From Ensifer sp. LC11 (lineage in GTDB: Bacteria > Pseudomonadota > Alphaproteobacteria > Rhizobiales > Rhizobiaceae), in contig NZ_MBSO01000012.1 in NCBI RefSeq assembly GCF_001695835.1, forward strand, positions 62,001 to 126,000: DNA of 64,000 nucleotides, read 5' to 3'. This document shows, one piece after another, positions 35,287 to 43,839 of the stretch (position 1 is the first letter of the stretch; every line of letters starts with the position of its first letter). Made by a program: the position numbers and the translations under genes. The notes under the pieces are model-generated. The model had not been told where the DNA came from, searched no databases, and worked only from the letters and a program-made list of their open reading frames with translations.

Positions 35287-35586
35287 CTATCGCTTTGTGT
35301 GCAGGCGAAGGGGCTTGGTAGCCTCCCGCTCGATCGTGCCCTTGGCCTCGAGATCGAGTTGAACGGCCTTTAGCCACCAGCCAGCCTTGGCCCCGTCGGG
35401 GAAAAGGCTCTGCGGCAGCAGGGGCAGCAATTGCTCTTTCGCTTCGGCGACGGTCAGGCCCGGTGCCGCCAGCGGCAGTACCGCCAGCAGAGCTTCCCGC
35501 ATCGCCTCGTACTTCACCCGGTCGACACGATAGGTGTGGCCCGGCGAGACGACGTTCTCGATTTCGATCTTGTCAGCTGACGCCAT
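35287..35586 (-). CDS. DUF6958-like small protein
   Basis: This 99-residue protein shows conserved-looking blocks IENVVSPGHTYRVDRVKYEAMREALL and FPDGAKAGWWLKAVQLDLEAKG, which I associate with DUF6958. Function unknown. Its 5' end overlaps the 3' end of the DUF6151 gene by 14 bases, so the two are cotranscribed. Confidence 0.7.
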   Translation of the reverse strand: MASADKIEIENVVSPGHTYRVDRVKYEAMREALLAVLPLAAPGLTVAEAKEQLLPLLPQSLFPDGAKAGWWLKAVQLDLEAKGTIEREATKPLRLHTKR

Positions 35587-36130
35587 GGGCTTCGCCTTTC
35601 ACATAGTCGATCTTCGGTGCGCGGAACCCCATGGCCGCCCAGGCCTTGAGCAGTCGCCACATGAACCGGCCCGAATGCGTCCTATAGCTCGGCAGCGCGT
35701 CATTGAACTCGACGCCGGGTCTGCGGTCTCTCGTCATCGTCCTCATTTCCAATGGCAGCTGATCATTGGGGGCGAAACGGTGATTGTAGACACTTAGCCA
35801 GTGGCCGCCCTTGAATTCCAGGAACATGGCGGCGTTGCAGCAACTGGCGACCACCCTGCGCGTCGTCGACTTCGGCGTCAATCGATGTGCACGCAGCAGC
35901 CCGTGGCCGCGTGTGCAGAGGATCCGGTCCTTGCGGTAGAGCGCAAAGCGCGTCGAGCCGTCCGTTTCCAGCACCGGTGGCGCTTCCGGCAAGGCTTCGA
36001 TTTGTTCGCCAGCGCTGCGACAGCTGGTGCAATAGCAGGCGGCGCCAACGATCGGTTCGCCGACGGCTTCAAAAGCAACCTGCCCGCAGCGGCAGGCGGC
36101 AATTCGCGTTCGTCCTTGTGGTTTGGCCAT
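35573..36130 (-). CDS. GFA-like zinc protein (DUF6151)
   Basis: This 185-residue protein resembles the glutathione-dependent formaldehyde-activating (GFA) fold: CRCGQVAFEA, then CYCTSCRSAG, and later ASCCNAAMFL, supplying Cys pairs for zinc. No enzymatic activity can be deduced. The start at 36130 (MAKPQGRTR) is preferred to 36154. It is divergent from a TetR gene across a perfect palindrome and is probably the regulated target. Confidence 0.75.
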   Translation of the reverse strand: MAKPQGRTRIAACRCGQVAFEAVGEPIVGAACYCTSCRSAGEQIEALPEAPPVLETDGSTRFALYRKDRILCTRGHGLLRAHRLTPKSTTRRVVASCCNAAMFLEFKGGHWLSVYNHRFAPNDQLPLEMRTMTRDRRPGVEFNDALPSYRTHSGRFMWRLLKAWAAMGFRAPKIDYVKGEAHGVS

Positions 36131-36161
36131 GGCTCTCTCCCAATCTTGTCTCACTAACTAG

Positions 36162-36176
36162 ACTGGACCGTCCAGT
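36162..36176. promoter_or_regulatory. TetR operator candidate
   Basis: ACTGGACCGTCCAGT is a perfect 7-1-7 inverted repeat. It sits 32 bases before the DUF6151 start and 76 before the TetR start, the usual place for an autoregulating TetR operator. Confidence 0.65.
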
Positions 36177-36251
36177 TTGATTTGTCAATGTGACTGGCCT
36201 ATTCTGCGTGGCAGGTGATTTGGTGACGTGCGGCAGGGAAGGGGCGCAGGA

Positions 36252-36890
36252 TTGAGCAATGGCGCAAAGACGCGCATGGAGCGCACCCGCAAAGTGATCG
36301 TGGCGGCGGCGAGCGAGCTCTTCCTGAAGCGCGGCTTTCTCGGCACGAATATGGATGAGATCGCGGCGAGCGCGGAAGTGTCGAAACAGACGGTCTATTC
36401 CCATTTCCAGAACAAGGAGGCGCTGTTTCTGGAAGTGGTGCGCAGCATGACGGGCGGGGCCGGCGACGAATTCCAGGAGCAGGTTGCCGACCCTGATGGC
36501 GGGGAGCCGATCGAAGAATTCCTGCTCGACTATGCCAGCCGGCTCCTGGAGATAGTCATGACACCGCGACTGATGCAGGTGCGGCGGCTGGTGATCGCGG
36601 AGGTCGAGCGCTTCCCGCAGCTGGGTCAGGCGCTGCATGAACGCGGGCCGATGCGCTCGATCAACAGGCTTGCGGTCGCCTTCACGCGCTATAGCGAGAA
36701 GGGTGATATCCGGGTGAAGGATGCGCATGTGGCCGGTGCGTTCTTCAACTGGCTGGTCATGGGCGGGCCGGTGAATGACGCCATGCTGCTCGGGGACGAC
36801 GGCATCCCCTCCGCCGGAGCCCTGCGGACTCACGCAGAGGAGGCGGTGCGGATCTTCCTTGCCGCGCATCGCAGCTATAACGGTCGCTAG
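36252..36890 (+). CDS. TetR family transcriptional regulator
   Basis: The TTG start gives 212 residues. The N-terminal helix-turn-helix is clear: RKVIVAAASELFLKRGFLGTNMDEIAASAEVSKQTVYSHFQNKEALF. The C-terminal ligand domain is AcrR-like with no recognisable effector. TTG at 36252 has GGAAGGGG upstream; ATG at 36276 is possible but lacks a ribosome site, and GTG at 36228 is further up. It is divergent from DUF6151/DUF6958 with a shared operator. Confidence 0.88.
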   Translation: MSNGAKTRMERTRKVIVAAASELFLKRGFLGTNMDEIAASAEVSKQTVYSHFQNKEALFLEVVRSMTGGAGDEFQEQVADPDGGEPIEEFLLDYASRLLEIVMTPRLMQVRRLVIAEVERFPQLGQALHERGPMRSINRLAVAFTRYSEKGDIRVKDAHVAGAFFNWLVMGGPVNDAMLLGDDGIPSAGALRTHAEEAVRIFLAAHRSYNGR

Positions 36891-36932
36891 GCTCGATAGC
36901 CGGCAGGCTGGATCATTCTCAGGAAAACGGAG

Positions 36933-37385
36933 TCAGGGACGCCGGACCTGATATCCGGTCTTATCTTGCTTGAAGCCGCAGTTTTCATAGAAGCGAAGCG
37001 TCGCCGGATCTTTCGATCCCGTCAGCAGCATTACCTTGTAGCATCCACTGTCCCAGGCCTTGGCGATGGCGTGCCGGATCAGCGCCCCGGCAAAGCCTTT
37101 CCGCCGAAACGCGGCTGCGGTGACAACGTTTTCGACCAAGGCGTAGGGCGCAGCGCCTCGCGTCAGGTTCGGTACGATGACAAGCGAGACGGATGCGGCG
37201 GCGATACCGCCGGCAAATCCGATGAAGATCGTCATGCCCGGCTGGGCATCTATGGCCGCAAAGCGGTCGGCGGCCAGCGCCGCATCGAGCACCGGGTCAT
37301 CCGGGTTGAGTTCACTGTAAAGAGCGAGAAGGCCGGGCAGGTCGCCTGCCGAGGCGGCGCGGATGGTCAGGGTGGAACGCGACAT
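36933..37385 (-). CDS. GNAT family N-acetyltransferase
   Basis: This 150-residue protein has the core VENVVTAAAFRRKGFAGALIRHAIAKAWDSGCYKVMLLTG and the terminal RFYENCGFKQDKTGYQV. Substrate unknown. It starts 3 bases after the pth stop, on the same strand, so it shares the pth transcript. Confidence 0.85.
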   Translation of the reverse strand: MSRSTLTIRAASAGDLPGLLALYSELNPDDPVLDAALAADRFAAIDAQPGMTIFIGFAGGIAAASVSLVIVPNLTRGAAPYALVENVVTAAAFRRKGFAGALIRHAIAKAWDSGCYKVMLLTGSKDPATLRFYENCGFKQDKTGYQVRRP

Positions 37386-37388
37386 GCC

Positions 37389-38108
37389 TCACTCGTCCTT
37401 GGACCCAAACATCCTCTTCAACATGTCGGCCATGGGGCCGGTCGCCGGCAGCTTCTTCGGCTGGGCGGAATTGCGCGCCTGATGGATATGCGACTGGCCG
37501 CCCTGCTTCTTCGGGCCCTCGGGCTTTTCGGCTTCGGGCTTGCCGCCGGTCGCCAGCGCGATCTTGTTCAAGAGCTGGGAGTCCTCGCCGCGCACCAGCA
37601 TGTCGGCATTGTCGGCGATCGCGTCGAGCAGCGGCACCAGCCAGACCTGGTCGGCCTTGGCGAAGTCGCCGAGCACATGGGCGTGCACGAGGTCCTTGAC
37701 GCCGGGGTGGCCGATCCCGAGCCGCAGGCGGCGATAGTCCTTGCCGCAATGGGCATCGATCGACTTGATGCCGTTGTGGCCGCCATGGCCGCCACCGACC
37801 TTGATGCGCGCCTTGGCGGCCGGCAGGTCCAGTTCGTCATAGATGACAGTGATGTCCTTCGGCTGCAGCTTGTAAAAGCGCATGGCTTCGCCGACGGCCT
37901 CGCCGGAGAGGTTCATGAAGGTCTGCGGCTTCATCAGAAGAACACGTTCGCCGCCGATCTCACCCTCGGCGATCTCCGACTTGAACTTCTTCGACCAGGA
38001 GGCAAAGCCGTGGCGCCGGTGAATGACGTCAACCGCCATGAAGCCGATATTGTGCCGGTTGGCGGCGTATTTCGAGCCTGGATTGCCAAGCCCTGTGATG
38101 ATCAACAT
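37389..38108 (-). CDS. pth: Peptidyl-tRNA hydrolase
   Basis: This 239-residue enzyme recycles peptidyl-tRNA from aborted translation. The core is [19 protein letters not shown] with the catalytic His, NLSGEAV, and YDELDLP with the catalytic Asp nearby. A Lys/Pro-rich tail of about 45 residues ([14 protein letters not shown]) extends beyond the usual 190-residue enzyme, as in other rhizobia. The start at 38108 is chosen by homology over 38120. Confidence 0.95.
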   Translation of the reverse strand: MLIITGLGNPGSKYAANRHNIGFMAVDVIHRRHGFASWSKKFKSEIAEGEIGGERVLLMKPQTFMNLSGEAVGEAMRFYKLQPKDITVIYDELDLPAAKARIKVGGGHGGHNGIKSIDAHCGKDYRRLRLGIGHPGVKDLVHAHVLGDFAKADQVWLVPLLDAIADNADMLVRGEDSQLLNKIALATGGKPEAEKPEGPKKQGGQSHIHQARNSAQPKKLPATGPMADMLKRMFGSKDE

Positions 38109-38175
38109 GGTGCGACGCATTCATGATTTCGGGGTGATGCAATCCAAAAACACCGCGCCGTTGCGAAGTCAACGC

Positions 38176-38910
38176 CTATTTCTCAGCCTGAAGGCTGGCG
38201 TTGGGGGTGAGCCCATACTGCTTGAAGATCGCGTCCTGCGTGCCATTGCCGATCAAGCGGTCGAGTTCGTGCTGCATGGCTGCGACCGTGCTGCGCGGCA
38301 TGTCACGATGGCAGGCGATGCCGTAAAGCTTGCCTTCGAGCACCAGTGCCGCCTCGACCGGCTTGCCTTCGGCGTGCATGCTTTCGAAGGTCTTTTCGGA
38401 TGTCATCAGGAGATCGACCCGGCCGGCAATCAGCTTTTTCAGGCTGGAGTCGAGGCTGGCGGCATAGTCGATCTTCGGAAAACCGTGCTCGACGAGATAG
38501 GCCGCGGAAAAGTCCTCGCGCTGTGTGCCGACCGTGTATTTGCGGGCGGCCTCGAGCGATGCCGGTGCAATGTTCGAACCGGCATGCCGGACCATGACCA
38601 TGTGGTCAATCAGGAGCGGCTCGATCCATTGGAATTTTCGGTTGCGCGCGGCGTCATGGCCGGTGGTGAAAACGCAAAAGGCGGGATCGGTCTCTGCCAG
38701 CATGAAAGCGCGCGCCCAGGGCAGAACGTCGATGGTATAGGGTAGCTTCAGCCGTTCCATGACCAGCTTGACCTGGTCGACTGCAGCACCGCTCGGGCCA
38801 TTCTCGGTCGAAAAATTGTAAGGCGGATATTCCTCGGTGACGAACTTGATCGTCTGAGCCTCGGCCGTCGTGAAGAGCCCGAGGAAAAATACTGGGATCA
38901 GCGCCTTCAC
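38176..38910 (-). CDS. Periplasmic solute-binding protein (family 3)
   Basis: This 244-residue protein has a signal peptide (VKALIPVFFLGLFTTAEA) and a two-lobed SBP_bac_3 fold: FVTEEYPPYNF, LPYTIDVLPWARAF, LIAGRVDLLMTSEKTF. The start is GTG at 38910 with GAGGAGG upstream; an overlapping ATG is out of frame and ends at once. There are no ABC permease genes beside it. It follows the GGDEF-EAL gene by 91 bases on the same strand and might serve as that protein's periplasmic sensor partner (inference). Confidence 0.8.
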   Translation of the reverse strand: MKALIPVFFLGLFTTAEAQTIKFVTEEYPPYNFSTENGPSGAAVDQVKLVMERLKLPYTIDVLPWARAFMLAETDPAFCVFTTGHDAARNRKFQWIEPLLIDHMVMVRHAGSNIAPASLEAARKYTVGTQREDFSAAYLVEHGFPKIDYAASLDSSLKKLIAGRVDLLMTSEKTFESMHAEGKPVEAALVLEGKLYGIACHRDMPRSTVAAMQHELDRLIGNGTQDAIFKQYGLTPNASLQAEK

Positions 38911-39001
38911 ATCGTTCCTCCTCTTTGGTGCCTGCCTTGCGGCAAGCGATTTCCGCTGCGTGCGGCCTTGGTGTCCGCCTCTCGTGGGCACACCGCGCCC
39001 A

Positions 39002-41395
39002 TCATGCCCGCATGGTCGATGCGGCGGTCGCCTTTGCCTCCGAGTCGCTTTCGAGCATCGTCAGCATCCGATCGACCGGCATCGGCCGACTGAAAAGGTA
39101 GCCCTGGCCGCAATTGACACCAAGCTTGCGCAGAAGCTGCCATTGATCCTTCGTCTCGATGCCTTCGGCGACGACCGTGCAGCCCATCTGGTGGGATATG
39201 GTGCGGATGCCCTTGATCAGCATGCGGCTCTTGCGCCTGATGTCGGCGGTGCCGGAGCTGAGCGAACGGGTGAAGGACTGGTCGACCTTGACGATATCGA
39301 CGGGGAAACGGTTGAGGTAGCTCAGCGACGAATAGCCGGTGCCGAAATCGTCGAGCGCAATCCGGCAACCAAATTCGTTGAGCTGCTTCAGCACCGCATG
39401 GACTTCCGGATTGTCGAGCATGAGCACAGCCTCGGTGATCTCGACGACGATCCGGTTCGGTGAAATATGGTGCCTCAGCAACAGGGCAGCGAGCTTGTGC
39501 GGCAAGGTCAGCTCGAATTGCAACGGGGAGAAGTTGACGGCCAGGTAGGTGTCCTGCGTTCCGTCGAGCTCCGAGATTGCCGCGAGATGGTGGATCGCCT
39601 TTTCGAGGATGCGGTCGCCGATGCGCGCGATCGTGCCGGTTTCCTCGGCAATGCCGATGATCTTGCCGGGTGCCATCAGGCCCTTTTCCGGGTGGTTGAG
39701 GCGCATCAGTGCTTCAAAACCGACAATCTGACCGTCGGCAAGGCTGACGATCGGCTGCAGCCAGGCCTCGAAGTGATCGTCCTTCAGTCCGGCCTCGATG
39801 CACTGTTCGATCTCGTGGCGCTCGCGGGAGGCGTCGAGCATGCCTGCATCGAACACCTGCAGCCCGTTCTTGCCGTCGTGCTTGCGCGCGTACATTGCCA
39901 TATCCGCCTTGAGCAGCAGATCGGAGGCGTTTTCGGCGTGGGTCGGATAGACGGCGATGCCGACGCTGGCGCTGACGAAAAGCTCGTTGCCGGCGATCGT
40001 CATCGGTTCGTGCAGGGCGGTCACGATGCGCTCGCCGATCTCGCTCGCAACCTCGGCTGCGCGCGCGTCGGAGAGCAGGATGGCGAATTCGTCGCCGCCG
40101 AGGCGGGCCATAATGTCGCCGGGAGGCAGGGCAGCCTGAATGAGTTCGACCGTGTGGCGCAGCACCTCGTCGCCGGCGGCGTGTCCGAAGTTGTCGTTGA
40201 TCCATTTGAAACGGTCGAGGTCGATGAACAGGCAGCCGAGTTGCATGCCGCAGTCGTCGGCCTGTTTGATTGCCTCGTCGAGTGCGGCCTCGAAGCCCTG
40301 CCGGTTGAGGAGCCCGGTCAGGTGATCGGTGATCGCCTGGGTGTGGTTGCGGCTTTCTGCCTGCTTCAACGCGGTGACGTCGGTCATGACGGAGAGCGAC
40401 AGGCTGCTTTCGCCGGTTGCCTTCGTTTCCTGGATCAGCACCGTCATTGCGTCGCCATCCGCTTTGCGGAAGGGAACGGTGACCTCGCGGATCGCATGGT
40501 CGCCGACGGCGATCGTCTTGGCATGGCTGCGATAGGTCTCGTGCCAGTACGGGTCGATGAAGTCGATGAAGTCACGACCGATGACATCGTCGCGGTCGTA
40601 GCCGGTTGCAAGCAGCCAGTAGTCGCTCACGGCAAGCAGGCGGCCGTCGACATCGATCGAAAACAGCATCGCGGGCGTGAGGTTGTAGATATCGGTGACG
40701 CGCTCATGCGCGTTCTTCAGCTCGGTCTCTTCACGCTCGAGGCGGTCCTGCATCTCGTTGAAGTTGGCAGCAAGCGCGCCCATTTCGTCGTCGGAGGTCC
40801 AGTCGACGCGGTGCCGCGATCCGAGCCGTCGGGTCGCCTCGATCGCCGCTGTCAGGCGCATCAGCGGGCGCATCACCGTGAAGCGATTGCCGACGAGCGC
40901 TGCGGCGAAAACGATAGCTACCGCGAAGAGCAGGATGGCCAGGATTGCCAGCTCATCCTTGCTGAATTGCGAAAGCAGGCCTGGCGTTGGAACTCTGACC
41001 TCGATGCGACCGACCGCCTTCAGGCCATCGACCGATTGATACGAGATGGGCAGGCTGAGGAGCCGGTCCTTGGTGCTCGCTATGGCGCCACCGAGTGGCA
41101 TCTGCGCGAGGACCGAGCCGGTTTGATCGCGCACAGTGACGGAGAGAATGTCGGTGCCGTTGATCAACGAGCGGGCGATGTGCTTGATGCCGTCGCTGTC
41201 GAAGTCCCAGATCGGCTTGCCGAGTGCTTCGGCGCTGGCGGCCATCAAGAGTTCGATGTTGTGAAGGCGTTCGCGCGCGATGCGGTCGCTGGAAATGCTG
41301 AGGAAGAGCGCAAGCAACGGGGCGATGAAGACGAGCATCGCACCACAAACAATTGCAATAAACCGGTTCTCCACGGAGTGCATCATCGGATGCAC
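39002..41395 (-). CDS. Membrane GGDEF-EAL cyclic-di-GMP enzyme with PAS domain
   Basis: This 797-residue protein has a membrane helix (about 12-33), a periplasmic domain, a second helix (about 146-168), HAMP, PAS (about 240-350), GGDEF (370-530) and EAL (545-790). GGDEF is intact (RLGGDEFAI), but the inhibitory-site Arg is Pro (PPGD). EAL is intact: EALMR, NFSPLQF, EITE, DDFGTGYSSL, VKVDQSF, VAEGIET. Phosphodiesterase activity is therefore likely and cyclase activity possible. It would adjust c-di-GMP in response to a periplasmic signal. Confidence 0.93.
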   Translation of the reverse strand: MHPMMHSVENRFIAIVCGAMLVFIAPLLALFLSISSDRIARERLHNIELLMAASAEALGKPIWDFDSDGIKHIARSLINGTDILSVTVRDQTGSVLAQMPLGGAIASTKDRLLSLPISYQSVDGLKAVGRIEVRVPTPGLLSQFSKDELAILAILLFAVAIVFAAALVGNRFTVMRPLMRLTAAIEATRRLGSRHRVDWTSDDEMGALAANFNEMQDRLEREETELKNAHERVTDIYNLTPAMLFSIDVDGRLLAVSDYWLLATGYDRDDVIGRDFIDFIDPYWHETYRSHAKTIAVGDHAIREVTVPFRKADGDAMTVLIQETKATGESSLSLSVMTDVTALKQAESRNHTQAITDHLTGLLNRQGFEAALDEAIKQADDCGMQLGCLFIDLDRFKWINDNFGHAAGDEVLRHTVELIQAALPPGDIMARLGGDEFAILLSDARAAEVASEIGERIVTALHEPMTIAGNELFVSASVGIAVYPTHAENASDLLLKADMAMYARKHDGKNGLQVFDAGMLDASRERHEIEQCIEAGLKDDHFEAWLQPIVSLADGQIVGFEALMRLNHPEKGLMAPGKIIGIAEETGTIARIGDRILEKAIHHLAAISELDGTQDTYLAVNFSPLQFELTLPHKLAALLLRHHISPNRIVVEITEAVLMLDNPEVHAVLKQLNEFGCRIALDDFGTGYSSLSYLNRFPVDIVKVDQSFTRSLSSGTADIRRKSRMLIKGIRTISHQMGCTVVAEGIETKDQWQLLRKLGVNCGQGYLFSRPMPVDRMLTMLESDSEAKATAASTMRA

Positions 41396-41566
41396 GCCTT
41401 AGACGCTGCTGCCACGCATCTCATGTTCGGATTCTCTTTAAGACTTGCCCCAATTTCCCCGCAAGAAGAACATCATCAAAACCTTAAATGTTGCTGAAAT
41501 CGCTTCATGATAAATCGTAGTGCAGGCCATCCGGAGGCCGCAGCGGATGCGCCGTGCTCCAAAAGC

Positions 41567-41600
41567 AAAAAGCCCGCCCCAAGCGTGTGGGACGGGCTTT
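41567..41600 (-). terminator. Terminator of rplY
   Basis: Read on the minus strand, AAAGCCCG ... CGGGCTTT forms a hairpin followed by TTTT, 47 bases beyond the rplY stop. Confidence 0.85.
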
Positions 41601-41646
41601 CGATCAGGGTAGAACGACCAGCGTCTGGCGGGTCGTTCGAAGCGAA

Positions 41647-42255
41647 TTAGGCTTCTGCTTCGCCTTCGGCCTCTTCCTTCACGCCACCGGCCGGAGCGAC
41701 GATCGTCGCAACGGTGAAGTCGCGGTCGGTGATAACCGGGGTCGCGCCCTTCGGCAGCTTGATGTTGGAAATGTGGATGGCGTCGCCGACCTTGAGGCCG
41801 GAGAGATCGACGGACAGGAATTCCGGAATGTCGTCGGCCGAAACGTTGAGTTCGACTTCGTGGCGAACGATGTTGAGAACGCCACCAGCCTTGAGGCCCG
41901 GGGACTTCTCTTCGTTTTCGAAATGAACCGGAACTTCAACGGTAACCTGGCTGTCCTTGGAGACGCGCAGGAAGTCGACATGCATGGTGAAGTCGCGGAC
42001 CGGATCCAGCTGGTAGTCCTTCGGCAGGACGCGGATCTTTTCGCCGTTGACGTCGATGGTTGCGACGGTGGTCATGAAACCGCCGGCGTGGATCTTCATC
42101 GTCACTTCCTTGGTGGAGAGTGCGATGGAAACGGGGGCCTGCTTGTCACCGTAGATGACCGCCGGGATAAGACCGTTGCGACGAAGTTCACGGGAGGACC
42201 CCTTACCAACCCGTTCGCGCGTCTCGGCCTTGAGCTCATAAGTTGCGTGGCTCAT
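41647..42255 (-). CDS. rplY: 50S ribosomal protein L25 (CTC form)
   Basis: This 202-residue long-form L25 has the 5S rRNA-binding domain in the first 95 residues ([22 protein letters not shown]...) and the C-terminal CTC beta domain with an acidic tail (EEAEGEAEA). In related genomes rplY usually precedes pth; here two other genes intervene. Confidence 0.96.
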   Translation of the reverse strand: MSHATYELKAETRERVGKGSSRELRRNGLIPAVIYGDKQAPVSIALSTKEVTMKIHAGGFMTTVATIDVNGEKIRVLPKDYQLDPVRDFTMHVDFLRVSKDSQVTVEVPVHFENEEKSPGLKAGGVLNIVRHEVELNVSADDIPEFLSVDLSGLKVGDAIHISNIKLPKGATPVITDRDFTVATIVAPAGGVKEEAEGEAEA

Positions 42256-42297
42256 GGGTAGACCTTTCTGTGTCTAATTCTGGAGAGTTCAGCCGCC

Positions 42298-42429
42298 ATG
42301 CGGAAGAACCGAAGCCGCAAGGACTTCATCCGCGTTGCCTCCAAGGGTGTCTACGCGGACGGGCGCTCCATAGACGAGATCACCCGCGAATGCAAGCTTT
42401 GCCGCAGATTCAGGCCCTTTTGCCTGTGA
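42298..42429 (+). CDS. Possible 43-residue Cys-rich basic protein
   Basis: ATG 42298 to TGA 42427-42429 encodes MRKNRSRKDFIRVASKGVYA followed by DGRSIDEITRECKLCRRFRPFCL. It is strongly basic, with CKLC and a further Cys at the end, resembling a small metal-binding knuckle. GGAGAG lies 10 bases upstream. It is divergent from rplY with a 42-base gap, and its last 20 bases overlap the 3' end of the BenE gene on the other strand. Codon choice looks coding-like. No family recognised; it could be a chance ORF. Confidence 0.5.
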   Translation: MRKNRSRKDFIRVASKGVYADGRSIDEITRECKLCRRFRPFCL

Positions 42430-43591
42430 AGCGTGCTAACGCCAGCATCACCCCGCCGGCAATCAGACCCCAGAAGGCGCCCGAGACGCCGCCGAAGCTG
42501 ACACCGGAGGCGGTGACCAGAAAGGTGATGGCAGCAGCCTCGCGGGTCTTGGCATCCGTGAAAGCGGCAACCGCCGAACTGGCAAAGGCGCCCACGAGGG
42601 CGAGACCCGCCACGGCCTCGATCAAGATGGAAGGCGCGAGGCTGACGAAGGTGGTGACGGCGCCGGCGAGCAGACCGAAGAGGATGTAGAAGGCGCCGGC
42701 GTTGATCGCCGACCAGTAACGTCTTTTGTGATCGGGATGGGAATCACTGCCGGCGCACATGGCGGCGGTGATCGCGGCAAGATTGACGGCGTGGCCGCCG
42801 AACGGTGCGCTCAGCATGGAAAAGAGACCGGTCGTGGCAAACAGCGGGCCGGGGGCGGGGTGATAATCGTTGACCTTCAGCACCGCGATGCCGGGAATGT
42901 TCTGTGACGCCATGGTGACGATGAAGAGTGGCAGGGCGATACTCACCATTGCCGCGACATTGAACTGGGGGAGTGCGAATTCGACCGTCGGCAGCAGCGC
43001 CGAAGAGAGCGCAGCGAAGGCGCCTTCAGGGATTTCGACGCCAATGGCGATGACGAGCACGAAGGCGAGGAGGGCGGCGGGAACCGCGTAGAGCTTGTTG
43101 ACGCTGCCGACGACGGCCCAGGCGACCAGGATCGGCAAGCCGAAAAATGGATTGAAGGCGATCGCCTTGACCGGCGCGAAGCAGAGGCTGAGCAACACGC
43201 CGGCGAGCATCGCATTGGCAAGGGGTGCCGGAATGGAGGAGACCAGCCGGCCGAGCGGCTTCCAGAGACCGGCGACGACGACCAGCAGGCCGCAAACGAG
43301 GAAGGCGCCGACCGCGGCGTTGAAGCCGCCTTCAACGACGCCGGCACTGGCGAGCAATGCGGCACCCGGCGTCGACCAGGCGATGCTGATCGGTAGCCGT
43401 GTGACGGCGCTGAGGATGATCGCGCAGACGCCCATGGAGACTGAAAGCGCCATCAATCCGGAGGCCGCCTGCGTTTCGCTGGCGCCGACGCCGGCAAGGC
43501 CGTGCAGCACGACGGCGAAGGAACTGGCGAAGCCGACGAAGGCGATCAACAGACCCATGAAGAGGCTCTGGAGCGAGAAGTCACGAAACAT
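42410..43591 (-). CDS. BenE family benzoate/proton symporter-like permease
   Basis: This 393-residue inner-membrane protein has about twelve helices and BenE family blocks: LPISIAWSTPGAALLASAG, MASQNIPGIAVLKVNDYHP, and SAPFGGHAVNLAAITAAMCAG. The benzoate specificity of the family cannot be verified, and no benzoate-degradation genes lie nearby. The start at 43591 (MFRDFSLQSL) is chosen over 43687. Confidence 0.85.
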   Translation of the reverse strand: MFRDFSLQSLFMGLLIAFVGFASSFAVVLHGLAGVGASETQAASGLMALSVSMGVCAIILSAVTRLPISIAWSTPGAALLASAGVVEGGFNAAVGAFLVCGLLVVVAGLWKPLGRLVSSIPAPLANAMLAGVLLSLCFAPVKAIAFNPFFGLPILVAWAVVGSVNKLYAVPAALLAFVLVIAIGVEIPEGAFAALSSALLPTVEFALPQFNVAAMVSIALPLFIVTMASQNIPGIAVLKVNDYHPAPGPLFATTGLFSMLSAPFGGHAVNLAAITAAMCAGSDSHPDHKRRYWSAINAGAFYILFGLLAGAVTTFVSLAPSILIEAVAGLALVGAFASSAVAAFTDAKTREAAAITFLVTASGVSFGGVSGAFWGLIAGGVMLALARFTGKRA

Positions 43592-43839
43592 GGTGGGCAA
43601 CCGGCTATAGTGGGTTTGAGTCGCGGCAATAGTGCTCTTTGGCGTACCACATTCGGCCAAGCTGTCGATATCGGCCGCGTGATGCACCGATCAAACTCGC
43701 TGACGGGTGATCGCCCTCGAACCTTCGTCTGGCTGGACCTTCGCGCAAGACGGCGGCTATAGTGGCGCCGCTCGGATGTGGCCGCTTGGGAGATCGGCCG
43801 TATCGACTATCGCCGGACGACGCTTCAGGGAGGAAGCCG

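Noticed and set aside
39467-41497. 676-codon plus-strand ORF opposite the GGDEF-EAL gene
   Set aside because: Antisense frame; the opposite strand has complete GGDEF and EAL motifs.
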